DNA from: Petralouisia muris
GTDB lineage: Bacteria; Bacillota; Clostridia; Lachnospirales; Lachnospiraceae
DNA: 64,000 nucleotides
Assembly: GCF_004793545.1 (NCBI RefSeq)
Contig: NZ_SRYA01000003.1
Coordinates: 1-64,000, forward strand
Direction of reading: 5' to 3'
Below the pieces are notes generated by a model that saw only the letters and a list, made by a program, of their open reading frames with translations, did not search any database and had not been told where the DNA came from. Below, one piece after another: positions 16,695 to 26,591 of the stretch. Position 1 is the stretch's first letter. Every line of letters starts with the position of its first letter. The position numbers and the translations under genes were made by a program.

Positions 16695-17802
16695 GACGAG
16701 ATATTCCTTCGAGGGAGAGGAGACGGTGATTTCTCCCCAATTGGTATATTACAAAGAAATCATTGAGGACAATATTAAGAAAATGATAACTTATGCCCAG
16801 GGCCCCCAGCGGCTCTGGCCCCATGTGAAAACCCATAAAATGGCAGATGTGATCAGGCTGCAGATGAATTATGGGATAGATCGCTTTAAATGCGCAACCA
16901 TCGCGGAAGCAGAGATGTGCGGGGCGGCAGGGGCAAAAAAGGCTGCTCTGGCGTATCCTCTGGTGGGACCGAATATTCCGCGTTTTCTGACACTGGCAAA
17001 GATATTTCCGGAGACCGAATTTTTCGCGGTTTCAGACTGTACGGAGCAGGTGAAGCTTGCAGGAGCCGCAGCCGTGAAAGAACATACAGAGATTCAAATG
17101 CTGATGGATGTGGACACCGGACAGCACAGGACAGGCGTACCCATGGGGCAGGCGGCGGCAGCTTATAAACAGTGGGCGCAGATACCGGGGATTTGTATGC
17201 GGGGGCTGCACTGTTATGACGGACACCGTCATGAAAGTAATTATGAAGTCCGCAGCAGAGAAGTTGCTGCTGTGGATAAACAGATTGATCAGATTAAGAA
17301 TGATCTGGCCGGCAGCGGCATGGACTGCGGGATCGTTATTTTAGGCGGTACCCCTTCCTTCCCCTGTCATCAGAAATTAAACCGAGACTATTTAAGCCCC
17401 GGAACCTGTGTGATACAGGATGCTGGTTATCAGGCGGCTTATCCGGATCTTCCTTTTGAACCGGGAGCGGCAGTTTTGACAAGAGTGATCAGCATACAAG
17501 GGGAAGACGCCTTTACATTGGATATGGGAACGAAAGCGGTTGCTTCGGACCCGAATCCGGAAAGGGCTGTCCTTTCTGGTATGGAATATGCCAAAACAGT
17601 GCTTCAGAACGAAGAGCACTGGGTTGTGAAAATTCCAGCAGAGCACCGAGAGAATATGCCGAAAGTGGGGGATGTGATGTTTGCCGTTCCAATGCACATA
17701 TGCCCCACAAGCGCATTGTATCCGTCAGTTCCGGTGATTGAAAAAGGAAAACTGAGCGGCTGGTGGGAAGTAACGGCGAGAAACAGGAAGCTGTCAATTT
17801 GA
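16687..17802 (+). CDS. fold-type III PLP enzyme of the D-serine dehydratase / D-threonine aldolase family
   Basis: The 371-residue protein starts with an alanine-racemase-like barrel. HVKTHK (residues 46-51) carries the PLP lysine, and the ILGGTPSFPC segment binds the phosphate. The C-terminal metal site reads MHICPT (near 336): a His-X-Cys pair, which in the family is typical of zinc-dependent D-serine dehydratase, whereas D-threonine aldolases use His-X-Asp. I therefore favour an ammonia lyase over an aldolase. The translational overlap with ridA agrees, since such a lyase releases an enamine. Likely substrates are D-3-hydroxy-amino acids, perhaps D-hexosaminates. That is an inference. Confidence 0.85.
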   Translation: MNKTRYSFEGEETVISPQLVYYKEIIEDNIKKMITYAQGPQRLWPHVKTHKMADVIRLQMNYGIDRFKCATIAEAEMCGAAGAKKAALAYPLVGPNIPRFLTLAKIFPETEFFAVSDCTEQVKLAGAAAVKEHTEIQMLMDVDTGQHRTGVPMGQAAAAYKQWAQIPGICMRGLHCYDGHRHESNYEVRSREVAAVDKQIDQIKNDLAGSGMDCGIVILGGTPSFPCHQKLNRDYLSPGTCVIQDAGYQAAYPDLPFEPGAAVLTRVISIQGEDAFTLDMGTKAVASDPNPERAVLSGMEYAKTVLQNEEHWVVKIPAEHRENMPKVGDVMFAVPMHICPTSALYPSVPVIEKGKLSGWWEVTARNRKLSI

Positions 17803-17830
17803 GGAAAAAGAGAAAGCAGATGTTTGGGGT

Positions 17831-18574
17831 ATGAAGAAAAAGGAAGAACATGGTATGACATTGGCAGAACAGATTGCCGACAGGCTGCTGGAGCACATCA
17901 GTAAGAATGGGTTAAAGTCCGGCGATCGTCTGGGAACAGAAATGGAAATGTCTGAGCAGCTGCAGGTCAGCCGCGGAACCATCCGGGAGGCAATTAAGAT
18001 TCTGGTTTCACAGAATATTTTAGAGGTGCGCCAGGGCTCAGGCACCTTTATTTCCGATGGAAAGGGGAATGTGGGAGATCCGCTGGGGCTTAAGAGAATT
18101 CCGGAACAGTTCCGGCTTACTTGGGATCTGCATCAGATCCGGATGCTGCTTGAGCCGGATATCGCTTATATGGCAGCGATGAATATCACGGATAAACAGT
18201 TGGAAGAGTTGGAGCAAATCTGTGAAGAAATGGAGCGGCTGTCTCAGTATAAGCAGGACAGATGGCATGTGGATGTGGAATTTCATGTTTATCTGGCAAA
18301 GGCATGCGGAAATCTGGTGATTCCTAAGCTGATTCCCATTATCCGCCAGGGGGTGGATTTGTTTATCAAATATACCCACAGAGAAGCGGAGCCTGAGACG
18401 GAAGCAAAACACAGAGATATTCTGGAGGCGTTAAAGGCGCATAATCCCATGTGGGCAAAAGATATGATGCTGATGCATCTGACCTATAACGGGCAGGAGC
18501 TGCGTCGAGAAGCCATCAGACGAGGCGAGACATTGGAAAAACTGGTGGTTAAAAGAGAAGATAGCATAGAATAA
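17831..18574 (+). CDS. FadR-subfamily GntR transcriptional regulator
   Basis: The 247-residue protein has an N-terminal GntR winged helix (residues 12-80: LKSGDRLGTEMEMSEQLQVS, then RGTIREAIKIL and EVRQGSGTFI) and a C-terminal all-helical FCD domain (about 95-225). The FCD metal and ligand residues include the D/H set in DRWHVDVEFHVYLAKACGN and the later KHRDILEAL. FCD regulators sense sugar acids and other carboxylates and usually repress. It lies inside the operon it probably controls; TTTGTnnnACAAA palindromes at 11731-11766 are the best candidate sites. The inducer is likely a pathway substrate or KDG. Confidence 0.9.
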   Translation: MKKKEEHGMTLAEQIADRLLEHISKNGLKSGDRLGTEMEMSEQLQVSRGTIREAIKILVSQNILEVRQGSGTFISDGKGNVGDPLGLKRIPEQFRLTWDLHQIRMLLEPDIAYMAAMNITDKQLEELEQICEEMERLSQYKQDRWHVDVEFHVYLAKACGNLVIPKLIPIIRQGVDLFIKYTHREAEPETEAKHRDILEALKAHNPMWAKDMMLMHLTYNGQELRREAIRRGETLEKLVVKREDSIE

Positions 18575-18594
18575 TCAAAACAGGAGGTTTTGCA

Positions 18595-20379
18595 ATGTAT
18601 AAAAGTCAGGAGATCAGAAAGATTGCTCCGGAGATGGATCCGCTGAGAATGGGGATGGGCTGGAAGGTGGAAGATCTGGGCAAACCGCAGATTATTGTAG
18701 AGAGCACTTACGGCAACAGCCATCCGGGAAGCGGCCATCTGAATATTTTTGTGGAAGAAGCAGTAAAGGGAGTGGATGAAAACGGCGGAAAAGCAGCCCG
18801 TTATTACACCACTGACATGTGTGACGGCATGGCCCAGGGACATGACGGCATCAATTATTCGCTGGCTCACAGAGACGCCATTGTAAATCTTGTGGAGGCC
18901 CAGATCAACGCCACCACATTTGACGGCGGGGTCTTTGTTTCCAGTTGTGACAAGGCGCTGCCGGCAATGCTTATGAGTATCGGGCGCAACAAGGAGATGA
19001 GCGCCATTGTGGTAACCGGCGGTGTGATGGAAGCCACAGCTGTGAAACCAGAATATGTGGAGAATGATCCGGGATGTAAAATTAACGAATTACTGACCTT
19101 AGAGCAGATCGGTAAGTTTAGCGCCCAGTTTGAGCGGGGCGAGATTCCAGAGGAACAACTGACTTATTATAAACAGCAAGCATGTCCCAGCTGCGGCGCC
19201 TGCTCCTTTATGGGAACGGCGTCTACCATGCAGGTAATGGCGGAAGCATTGGGACTGATGCTGCCTGGCACTGCGTTGATGCCTGCTACAGCGCGGGAGC
19301 TGAAGGAGGCGGCATACAAGGCCGGACAGCAGTTGATGGAACTGGTGAAAAAGGGCATTCAGGCAAAAGATATCGTGACCATGAAGAGCTTTGAGAATGC
19401 GATTATGGTGCATGCGGCCATCTCCGGGTCTACCAATGCGGTGATGCATATCTCAGCAATTGCACATGAATTTGGCTTCGAAATTGACGCAGACACTTTT
19501 GACCGACTCCACAGGGGCGCGCATTATCTGCTTAATATCCGTCCGGCAGGCGACTGGCCCGCACAGTATTTTTATTATGCAGGCGGCGTTCCCAGGGTAA
19601 TGGAAGAAATAAAGGAAGTTCTGCATCTGGATGTTATGACGGTGACGGGAAAATCTCTTGGTGAGAATCTGGAGGAACTGAAAAAGAACGGATTCTATGA
19701 ACACTGCAATGAGATTCTGAAAGAAAAGGGAAAAGCGTTGGGCAAGGAAATCAAGGCAGATGATATTATCCGTGATTTTGATCATGCGCTGGGCATGGAT
19801 GGAAGCATTGCAATCCTGCGGGGCAACCTTGCGCCGGAAGGGGCAGTCATTAAACATACAGCATGCCCGCAAGCGATGTTTCAGGCCAGATTGACAGCAA
19901 GGCCCTTTGACAGTGAGGAAGAGGCAATTGACGCCGTTCTGAAGAAAAAAATCAAACCGGGCGACGCAGTCTTTATCCGCTATGAAGGGCCGAGAGGAAG
20001 CGGTATGCCGGAAATGTTCTATACCGGAGAAGCTATCTGCTCAGATCCGGAGCTTGCGGCGTCGGTGGCGCTGATTACAGACGGCCGTTTTTCGGGAGCC
20101 TCCAGAGGCCCAGTGATAGGACATGTTTCTCCAGAGGCAGCAGCCGGCGGCCCCATTGGGCTGGTGGAAGAAGGAGATTTGATTGAGCTTGACGTACAGG
20201 CCCGTAAGCTGGCTATTGTGGGTATTCAGGGCAAAGAAATGTCAGAAGAAGAGATTGCGGAAGTTTTGGAAGAGAGAAAGAAAAACTGGAAAGGCTTTAC
20301 CTCGAAATATGACAGAGGACTGCTGAAATTGTATGCTCAGCATGCAGTAAGCGCTATGAAGGGTGCTTATATGGATTGA
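18595..20379 (+). CDS. IlvD/Edd family dehydratase (sugar-acid type)
   Basis: The 594-residue protein belongs to the IlvD/Edd family of iron-sulfur dehydratases. The cluster cysteines are visible in VSSCDKALPAML (near 119) and ACPSCGACSFMGTAST (near 197). GRFSGASRGPVIGHVSPEA is the conserved end motif. Members dehydrate branched dihydroxy acids (IlvD), 6-phosphogluconate (Edd) or free aldonates. The catabolic operon, the absence of ilv or zwf genes, and nearby kdgK and eda point to an aldonate dehydratase that makes 2-keto-3-deoxy acids. A CAGGAGG site precedes the ATG, and a terminator follows at 20410-20460. Confidence 0.88.
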   Translation: MYKSQEIRKIAPEMDPLRMGMGWKVEDLGKPQIIVESTYGNSHPGSGHLNIFVEEAVKGVDENGGKAARYYTTDMCDGMAQGHDGINYSLAHRDAIVNLVEAQINATTFDGGVFVSSCDKALPAMLMSIGRNKEMSAIVVTGGVMEATAVKPEYVENDPGCKINELLTLEQIGKFSAQFERGEIPEEQLTYYKQQACPSCGACSFMGTASTMQVMAEALGLMLPGTALMPATARELKEAAYKAGQQLMELVKKGIQAKDIVTMKSFENAIMVHAAISGSTNAVMHISAIAHEFGFEIDADTFDRLHRGAHYLLNIRPAGDWPAQYFYYAGGVPRVMEEIKEVLHLDVMTVTGKSLGENLEELKKNGFYEHCNEILKEKGKALGKEIKADDIIRDFDHALGMDGSIAILRGNLAPEGAVIKHTACPQAMFQARLTARPFDSEEEAIDAVLKKKIKPGDAVFIRYEGPRGSGMPEMFYTGEAICSDPELAASVALITDGRFSGASRGPVIGHVSPEAAAGGPIGLVEEGDLIELDVQARKLAIVGIQGKEMSEEEIAEVLEERKKNWKGFTSKYDRGLLKLYAQHAVSAMKGAYMD

Positions 20380-20409
20380 TAATATCATCAGAGTAAAGTT
20401 TCGTGCAGC

Positions 20410-20460
20410 AAAAGAAGAAAGTTGATTGACAAAAATAGTTGAGTGGCTTTCTTCTTTTTT
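20410..20460 (+). terminator. intrinsic terminator of the catabolic operon
   Basis: AAAAGAAGAAAG (20410-20421) pairs with CTTTCTTCTTTT (20447-20458) and runs straight into a T tract. It is 30 bp after the IlvD-type stop. The stem is AT-rich but long. Confidence 0.6.
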
Positions 20461-20574
20461 TATGTGTATAGCGGCGAAAACCAATATTCTCAGTTGGAAA
20501 TCTTGTATAACTCTAATCAAATAAGCTGTCAATCCTTATATTTCATTCTTTGCCGCGAAATCAAAGGAAAAGAA

Positions 20575-20603
20575 TTGTTATTTTAAACATGTTATGGTAA
20601 AAT
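20575..20603 (+). promoter_or_regulatory. promoter of the pyrE operon
   Basis: TTGTTA (20575-20580) and TAAAAT (20598-20603) are 17 bp apart. A small GCGGG-AA-CCCGC hairpin (20629-20640) lies in the leader before the CAGGAGG site. No PyrR-binding loop or long leader is visible. Confidence 0.5.
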
Positions 20604-20663
20604 GAATTCGTATTTGAGGAATAAAACCGCGGGAACCCGCATAAAACAGGAGGTCATAGAGAG

Positions 20664-21338
20664 ATGGAACAGTACAAGCAGGAATTTATTGAATTTATGG
20701 TGGACTGCCAGGTGTTGAAATTTGGCGAATTTATCTTAAAGAGCGGGCGGAAATCTCCGTTTTTTATGAATGCGGGCGCTTATGTCACAGGCGCACAGCT
20801 CCGTAAGCTGGGCGAATATTACGCCAGGGCAATCCATGAGCATTACGGTGATGATTTTGACGTGCTGTTCGGACCGGCCTACAAGGGAATTCCTTTGAGT
20901 GTTGCCGCTACAATGGCCTATAGTGAGTTATATGGAAAAGAGATTCGCTACTGTTCCAACCGGAAAGAAGCCAAAGATCACGGCGACGCAGGAATTTTGC
21001 TGGGCAGTAAGCTGAAAGACGGAGACAGGGTAGTGATTATTGAGGATGTTACCACCTCCGGCAAATCCATGGAAGAGACGGTTCCCATTATCCGCGCCCA
21101 GGCTGACATTGAGATTAAGGGCTTGATGGTATCGCTGAACCGTATGGAGCGGGGAAAGGGAGAAAAGAGCGCTCTGGAAGAAATCAAGGAACTCTACGGC
21201 TTTGACGCAAATGCCATTGTTACAATGAAAGATGTTACAGAATATTTGTATAATAAACCATATAAAGGAAATATATATATTAATGATGAAATGAAAGCAG
21301 CCATAGACAGTTACTATGCCCAGTATGGAGCAAAGTAA
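20664..21338 (+). CDS. pyrE: orotate phosphoribosyltransferase
   Basis: The 224-residue protein contains the PRPP-binding signature VVIIEDVTTSGKSMEE (residues 119-134) and the PyrE start region FGEFILKSGRKSPFFMNAG. FGPAYKGIPLS and YCSNRKEAKDHGDAG hold the substrate lysines and flexible loop. It joins orotate and PRPP to make OMP in pyrimidine synthesis. The other pyr genes are not in the window. It leads a group of small membrane protein genes, a neighbourhood without a known functional link. Confidence 0.95.
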   Translation: MEQYKQEFIEFMVDCQVLKFGEFILKSGRKSPFFMNAGAYVTGAQLRKLGEYYARAIHEHYGDDFDVLFGPAYKGIPLSVAATMAYSELYGKEIRYCSNRKEAKDHGDAGILLGSKLKDGDRVVIIEDVTTSGKSMEETVPIIRAQADIEIKGLMVSLNRMERGKGEKSALEEIKELYGFDANAIVTMKDVTEYLYNKPYKGNIYINDEMKAAIDSYYAQYGAK

Positions 21339-21406
21339 AAAGGTTATTGCAGCAGGGGCGTTATGGCCGGTTCACGGCCAGATTTATGAAAATGCGGAGG
21401 TTTGGA

Positions 21407-21559
21407 ATGAACGAAAAAATATATAAGACAATGGCAGTAACAGGAGCGGGTAATATTGCGCTGGGCGTTGTGGTTCTGATATGCGGGATTACATGCGGAG
21501 TTTTGTCCATTGTAAGCGGTGCAAGAATCTTAAAACGTAAATCAGATATCATTTTTTAA
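21407..21559 (+). CDS. small single-span membrane protein
   Basis: The 50-residue product has a short N-terminal basic part, one glycine-rich hydrophobic segment (residues about 9-36, with NIALGVVVLICG and GVLSIVSGARIL) and a lysine/arginine end. The ATG at 21407 has a GGAGG site; a longer frame upstream is ignored. It sits 68 bp after pyrE and 11 bp before vanZ, in one direction with both. I do not know a function. Confidence 0.65.
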   Translation: MNEKIYKTMAVTGAGNIALGVVVLICGITCGVLSIVSGARILKRKSDIIF

Positions 21560-21570
21560 GGATTAATAAA

Positions 21571-22050
21571 TTGAAAAAAGATTATAAAAAAACACTCCGG
21601 ATATGCAGCAAAATCATGTTCGGGGTCTATATTATTTGTTTGACCTATTTCCTGTTTTTTGCAGAGAGTACCGGCCGTACCTTTGAAGGGAGGACCTATC
21701 ACTATAATCTGGAGCTGTTTAAGGAAATCAGGCGTTTTATTGTCTATCGGCATACGCTGGGAACGCAGGCGGTGCTGCTGAATCTGGTGGGGAATATTGT
21801 GGCCTTTGTTCCCTTTGGATTTTTTCTGCCGATTCTGTATCCCAAATGCAGAAATTTTCTGTATACTGTATTTTTTAGCTTTGAGGTCAGCCTGGCAGTG
21901 GAGACTGTTCAGCTTGTGTCAAAGGTGGGAAGCTTTGATGTGGATGATATGCTGCTGAATACCATAGGAGGCGCACTGGGCTGCCTGATTTTTTATTGGA
22001 TGAACCGGATAAGGAGAAATTATGAGACAAAAGAAAAAAAGCGGTTTTAA
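21571..22050 (+). CDS. VanZ-like family membrane protein
   Basis: The 159-residue protein has four hydrophobic segments and the VanZ signature NLVGNIVAFVPFGFFLP (near residues 70-86) with SFEVSLAVETVQL and a final DVDDMLLNTIGGALG. In Enterococcus VanZ gives low teicoplanin resistance, but the many homologues in Clostridia are uncharacterised. The start is a TTG preceded by TAAGGA; no better ATG lies in frame. Its 3' end overlaps the next gene by 29 bp. It is 11 kb away from the van genes here, so a link to them is not assumed. Confidence 0.85.
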   Translation: MKKDYKKTLRICSKIMFGVYIICLTYFLFFAESTGRTFEGRTYHYNLELFKEIRRFIVYRHTLGTQAVLLNLVGNIVAFVPFGFFLPILYPKCRNFLYTVFFSFEVSLAVETVQLVSKVGSFDVDDMLLNTIGGALGCLIFYWMNRIRRNYETKEKKRF

Positions 22051-22339
22051 ATTAGCTGGGAAAAAGCATTCCAAGAGAGGGAAAATATCGCTGTTTCTGG
22101 CATTGTGCTCTGTTTTCGCAGGAGTTGGGATGGTAGTGTTATCTATACAGAGTAACGGGAACGCCAGTGTATATGTGGGGAGTGCAGGTTTGTTTGCCTT
22201 GTTTGTGTCCCTGACGTCTCTGATAATCGGACTCTCCAGCCTGAAAGAGGAAAGCTATAAATTATTTCCGGTGCTGGGCAGTATTTGCTCTGTGCTTACA
22301 TTGGCAGGATGGGTGGCCGTTTATATGCTGGGATTTTGA
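22022..22339 (+). CDS. small three-span membrane protein (possibly DUF6142)
   Basis: The 105-residue product begins with a very basic stretch (residues 1-22) and then has three hydrophobic segments with polar turns: ISLFLALCSVFAGVGMVVL, VGSAGLFALFVSLTSLIIGL, and a last one ending VAVYMLGF. The ATG lies inside vanZ, so the pair is probably coupled. The protein resembles small membrane proteins grouped as DUF6142 in Lachnospiraceae, from memory only. Function unknown. Confidence 0.6.
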   Translation: MRQKKKSGFKLAGKKHSKRGKISLFLALCSVFAGVGMVVLSIQSNGNASVYVGSAGLFALFVSLTSLIIGLSSLKEESYKLFPVLGSICSVLTLAGWVAVYMLGF

Positions 22340-22373
22340 AAAACAGATGATTTGGAAAGGACAGAGTTGAATT

Positions 22374-24442
22374 ATGGGTTATTGTGAAGTTTGGCAGCCA
22401 TATCGGGAGGAAGTAAAGGAGCGGTATCCTCTGGTGATGGAACGGCTGGAACAAATAGAGACTGAAGAAACAGTAAGACAGCCTTATCGGGCGTATTTTC
22501 AGCGGGCAGCAGCTTTTTTGCGGGAACTGAAGGAACTGGAAGAGGAAGTGACGTCAGGCGCCTGGGAAAAGAAAAGCCTGGAGGAAATGAGCAGGAAAAA
22601 CCGTTCTCTCTATGAAGAGATTTTACCAGAACATTATGAAAAAGTTATGGTAATCCTGAGTATGCAGCGGGAGAATTGGGAGAGCAGTATGGAAAATTGC
22701 TTGGCGTATTGTATGCAGATCTCCGTTCTCTGATCCCTTACGCCTATGAGGGAAGAATATATGATATTACCATATTCAGTGAGCTTCTGGTGGAACTTTA
22801 CAACCTTTTTGAGCAGGAAGAACTGTCCTTAGAACAAGAGGTACAGCAGGTGATCTACTGGTTTTACCATGATTATGGGGAAGTGTTTGCCGAAATCGGC
22901 GTCATGTCCCAGACCAGTCCGGAGCTGGATTTTTATACCCGTATTATCATGGACAGTGATTTGGAAGACTTGCGTTATCTTTACCGTTACGGTGCGTATA
23001 TTACGGAAAATGAACAGAAAACAGCAGAGTTTTTGAACCGGATGCCAGAGGAACAGATTCAGGCGATGGCAGATACTTATACCGAAGGGTACCGAATGGG
23101 ATTTGAAGTTACAGGAAAGGATTTATCCAAAAAGAAATTTGTGGATCTGCGTTACCCCATCGGGTTTGAACGGATGATGCGGGCTGCAGTGAAGAATTTT
23201 GAGAAACTGGGTCTGCAGCCGGTGGTAACGAGAACCGGAGAACTTTCTTTTTTCGGCAGAAATGGAAGCGGCAGCATAGTCAGCGTGTCTCCTAACCGTC
23301 AATATGAGTACGATCATAAATCGGATCGGGCAGTTTATCTGGATAAGGCGTTGGTGGAGCGCAGGCTGGAAGTGCTGAAAACCGCCTATGAGGCGAGGAA
23401 GAAGGAAGCCGCCTGGTATGCCGGCCCAGCAGTGGTGGAGACTTTTGGGGAGGCAGGCTTTGAGCCGACAACCAACCCTTATGCCTGTCAGTTTGATGCA
23501 AAGCAGCAGAAGCTGAATGTGTATTATTCGAATCTGGCAATGCAGATTACTAATCAGTATATTAAAGGGGAAGAGCGCAGCTTTACCATCATCGCTTATC
23601 CGATTCCTGAGATTGGCCCCCGGTTTGAAGAGATTTTTGCAGAAACAGTGAAGGTAAATACGCTGGATTATCAATTGTACCGGGACATGCAGCAGAAAAT
23701 CATTGACGTGCTGGATGAGGGAGAGACTGTACGCATTACCGGAAAAGGAAATAATACCACAGATTTGACCGTAGCCCTGTATCCTTTAAAGGATAAAAGC
23801 CGGGAGACTGCCTTTGAAAATTGTGTGGCAGATGTGAATATTCCTGTGGGAGAGGTCTTTACTTCTCCTGTATTAAAGGGAACCAACGGGCGGCTCCATG
23901 TGACTCGGGTATATCTGAATGGATTGAAATATCTGGATTTGGAGCTGGAGTTTCAGGATGGCATGATCAGTCGGTATTCCTGCAAAAATTTTCCTACGGA
24001 ACAGGAAAATCAGGCATTTTTAAAGGAAAATCTTCTGAAGCATCATGAGACGCTGCCGCTGGGGGAATTTGCCATTGGAACCAATACCACTGCTTACCGG
24101 ATGGGTATTGATTATCAGATTCAGGATAAGCTTCCCATACTGATTGCAGAGAAAACAGGCCCGCATTTTGCTGTGGGAGATACCTGCTACAGTCTGGCGG
24201 AGGATACGCCGGTGTTTAATCCGGATGGAAAAGAGATAGTGGCAAGAGACAATGAGGCGTCCATACTCCGGAAGGAGGATGTTCAGAAAGCGTATTTTAA
24301 TTGCCATACGGATATTACCATTCCTTATGATGAACTGGACCGGATTACGGTACAGAGAAAAGACGGCCTTTGCATAGATGTGATACGGGACGGAAAATTT
24401 GCAGTGCCGGGAACGGAACCGCTAAACAAGCCGTTGGAGTGA
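22374..24442 (+). pseudogene. M29-type aminopeptidase gene with a -1 frameshift
   Basis: An ATG at 22374 starts a frame that reads well to LPEHYEK. It then goes wrong at the A-run 22639-22643, where one base is lacking. If one A is added, the frame continues as SYGNPEYAAGELGEQYGKLL into the long second frame, giving 689 residues, the normal length of this Clostridial aminopeptidase. The C-terminal part has M29/AmpS-like metal motifs: AEKTGPHFAVGDTCYS and CHTDITIPYDELD. It would cut N-terminal residues from peptides in the cytoplasm. The break could be real, a sequencing error in a homopolymer, or be bypassed by slippage on AAA. Restart at TTG 22676 is poor. Confidence 0.8.
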
Positions 24443-24527
24443 TAAGTTTGCCTGGGTTCACAGAACCGTATTGCTCTGTAGACCCAGGCAATAGACATTT
24501 CTGTGCTGTCTTGCATGGCGATTCAAA

Positions 24528-26552
24528 TTATACTTTAAAGGTTTTTATTTGCGTTTCCAGTTCTTCGGCTGATGTTGTTAATTCTTTTGATTCTTTTGCC
24601 ACGGTTTCACTGTTTAGCATTAAATTGTCTGTCTGTTCTACCAGAACGTCTGAAGAGGCAAGGATTGCCTGGGAGCTGTCTGCCTGTTCTTCTGAAATGG
24701 CGGCAACATCCTTTGCAACATTTTCCACTTGATTTACCTTGCGCATCATTTGCTGCGCTAAATCTCCAACGGTAACAATATTTTCAAAAATGTTGTCATA
24801 AGTTTTTACTGCGTTTCCAATTAATGCGCTGCTGGCATTGATATTGTCGACGTTGTTTTTTGCTAAGTTGATGACGTCTCCAATCAGTTTTTTTATTTCC
24901 AGGACCAGATTATCTATGTGGTTGACAGAGTTCATGCTTGTCTGTGCCAGTTTGCCGATCTCTGTCGCCACAACGGCAAAGCCTTTACCCGCTTCACCTG
25001 CGTGCGCCGCTTCGATGGAGGCGTTTAAGGACAGCAGGTTTGTTTCTGTTGCAATTTCACCAATTACTTTTGTAATGTCTGTAATTTCTTCTGATGCATT
25101 TCCTACATTGTCAATGGCATACTGCAATTGGCGTACCGATTGGTTGATTGTTTGCATTGAAGCATCCACGTTCTGCATGATGTCCTTACCCTTTTGGGAT
25201 ATGACGATAGTTTCCTGCATTTTCCCATTCATGCCGTCGCCGTCATTTTTGGTTTCCGCGACAAGAGCTGCAAGGGTTGTAGCGTTTTGTGCAACCTCGC
25301 TGACAGAAACAGACAATTGTTCTACCGTCATATTGAGTTCTTTCATTGACAGGTTCTGTTTTTTCGATGCATGGAACATTTGGCTGGATATTTCGTTGCT
25401 GTTGTCCGCCTGGTGGTGCAAGGTATGGGAAACATTGTCAATTGAGGCAATCATGGTGCGCATTGTGTCTATAAATTTGTTGACGCATCGGCTCATAATA
25501 CCGATTTCATCGCTGTTTTCGTCATTGCTGTGGATGGTAAAATCTCCTTCTGTCATAGAGGATATGACAGTTGTCAGGCGTTTTACCGGACTGATTACAA
25601 TATGTACGATTCTTTCAAGCAGCAGCATCAGGACAAATACAGAAATGATGCCGAAAATCGCCGTAATATTCCGAAGATGATCCAAATCTTTGTATACCGT
25701 TCTGGCGGGGACATAGGACACAAGGAGCCAATCTGTTCCTGCAACTTCTTCCAGGACAGATATGTTTCCGTCCAGTTCCATTAAGCCAGTTTCATTTTGT
25801 GAAATTTTATCTGCCAGCTTTTTCATAAAAGCATCTTCTGATTCGCTTAATTTTTGCGAAATCAGCTTCGTATCACGGGAAGCGAGGATTGTGCCGTCTT
25901 CCATATTAATTAATAATGATTCAGCGTCTTCCATTTTTACAAAGCTGCTGACGTATACGCTGATTGTATCTAAAGATAAATCGGCGGAAAGGATGCGTAT
26001 ATTCTCTGAAGACGTCCTCAGCATGCCGCATGCGCTGATGACCTGTTTGCCCTCTTCATTTGCATATGCATTGGTATAGTCCAGGTTTACTCTGGTCAGT
26101 CCGTCCTGAAACCACTCGGTCTGCTGAATGCCGGCAGAGCCAGCCAAATCCGGCTGGTCCGCCGTGGCGGTGGATATGTCTGCATCTTGCGCCGGCTTTG
26201 ATTTAAAGAGAAAACCCTTGGAGTCAGCAACACACAGCCCTTCTGGATAGTTGCTGTCGAAGTTATAATAGGCGTCTAAAAAATGCTGCAGCTGTTGATC
26301 GTCAAAGTCCATCTCTTCCAGCGTTTGCTTTGCAACGCTGATGGAAGTCAGATTCTGGCTCAGCCATGCTTCAATTTCAGCGGCCTGGCTCTCTACAGAC
26401 GTCTTTAAAAGCTTATGGGCGTCTGACTTTATTACGTTTCTGGATACATAGTAGGACAAGCCGATAAGGATAATGATAATAGCAAGTATTACAGGCAGAA
26501 GGATGCCTAACAATTTTATTTTTATGGAAATAAATTTTCTTTTTTCTGTCAT
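24528..26552 (-). CDS. methyl-accepting chemotaxis protein with dCache sensor
   Basis: The 674-residue receptor has a first membrane span (about 10-32), an extracellular double-Cache-type domain (about 35-290), a second span near 295-312, a HAMP domain (about 315-365) and a long signalling coiled coil. Its tip, [22 protein letters not shown] (near 500-525), is the CheA/CheW contact. It ends without a CheR-tether pentapeptide. A GGAGGAAA site precedes the ATG. It follows a sugar-binding lipoprotein by 39 bp in one operon, so it probably reports binding of that protein's ligand, as Mgl or Rbs proteins do to Trg. Confidence 0.93.
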   Translation of the reverse strand: MTEKRKFISIKIKLLGILLPVILAIIIILIGLSYYVSRNVIKSDAHKLLKTSVESQAAEIEAWLSQNLTSISVAKQTLEEMDFDDQQLQHFLDAYYNFDSNYPEGLCVADSKGFLFKSKPAQDADISTATADQPDLAGSAGIQQTEWFQDGLTRVNLDYTNAYANEEGKQVISACGMLRTSSENIRILSADLSLDTISVYVSSFVKMEDAESLLINMEDGTILASRDTKLISQKLSESEDAFMKKLADKISQNETGLMELDGNISVLEEVAGTDWLLVSYVPARTVYKDLDHLRNITAIFGIISVFVLMLLLERIVHIVISPVKRLTTVISSMTEGDFTIHSNDENSDEIGIMSRCVNKFIDTMRTMIASIDNVSHTLHHQADNSNEISSQMFHASKKQNLSMKELNMTVEQLSVSVSEVAQNATTLAALVAETKNDGDGMNGKMQETIVISQKGKDIMQNVDASMQTINQSVRQLQYAIDNVGNASEEITDITKVIGEIATETNLLSLNASIEAAHAGEAGKGFAVVATEIGKLAQTSMNSVNHIDNLVLEIKKLIGDVINLAKNNVDNINASSALIGNAVKTYDNIFENIVTVGDLAQQMMRKVNQVENVAKDVAAISEEQADSSQAILASSDVLVEQTDNLMLNSETVAKESKELTTSAEELETQIKTFKV

Positions 26553-26591
26553 TTGGATTTCCTCCGGGTATGTGCTTTTGGGCGATTAAAT

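Noticed and set aside
21571-22050. VanZ as part of the vancomycin-type locus
   Set aside because: It is 11 kb upstream, in a pyrE-linked group with unrelated small membrane proteins; VanZ-like proteins are common without van genes.
24838-25680. long plus-strand open frame opposite the chemoreceptor gene
   Set aside because: It is antisense to a well-supported chemoreceptor domain and reflects its codon pattern.
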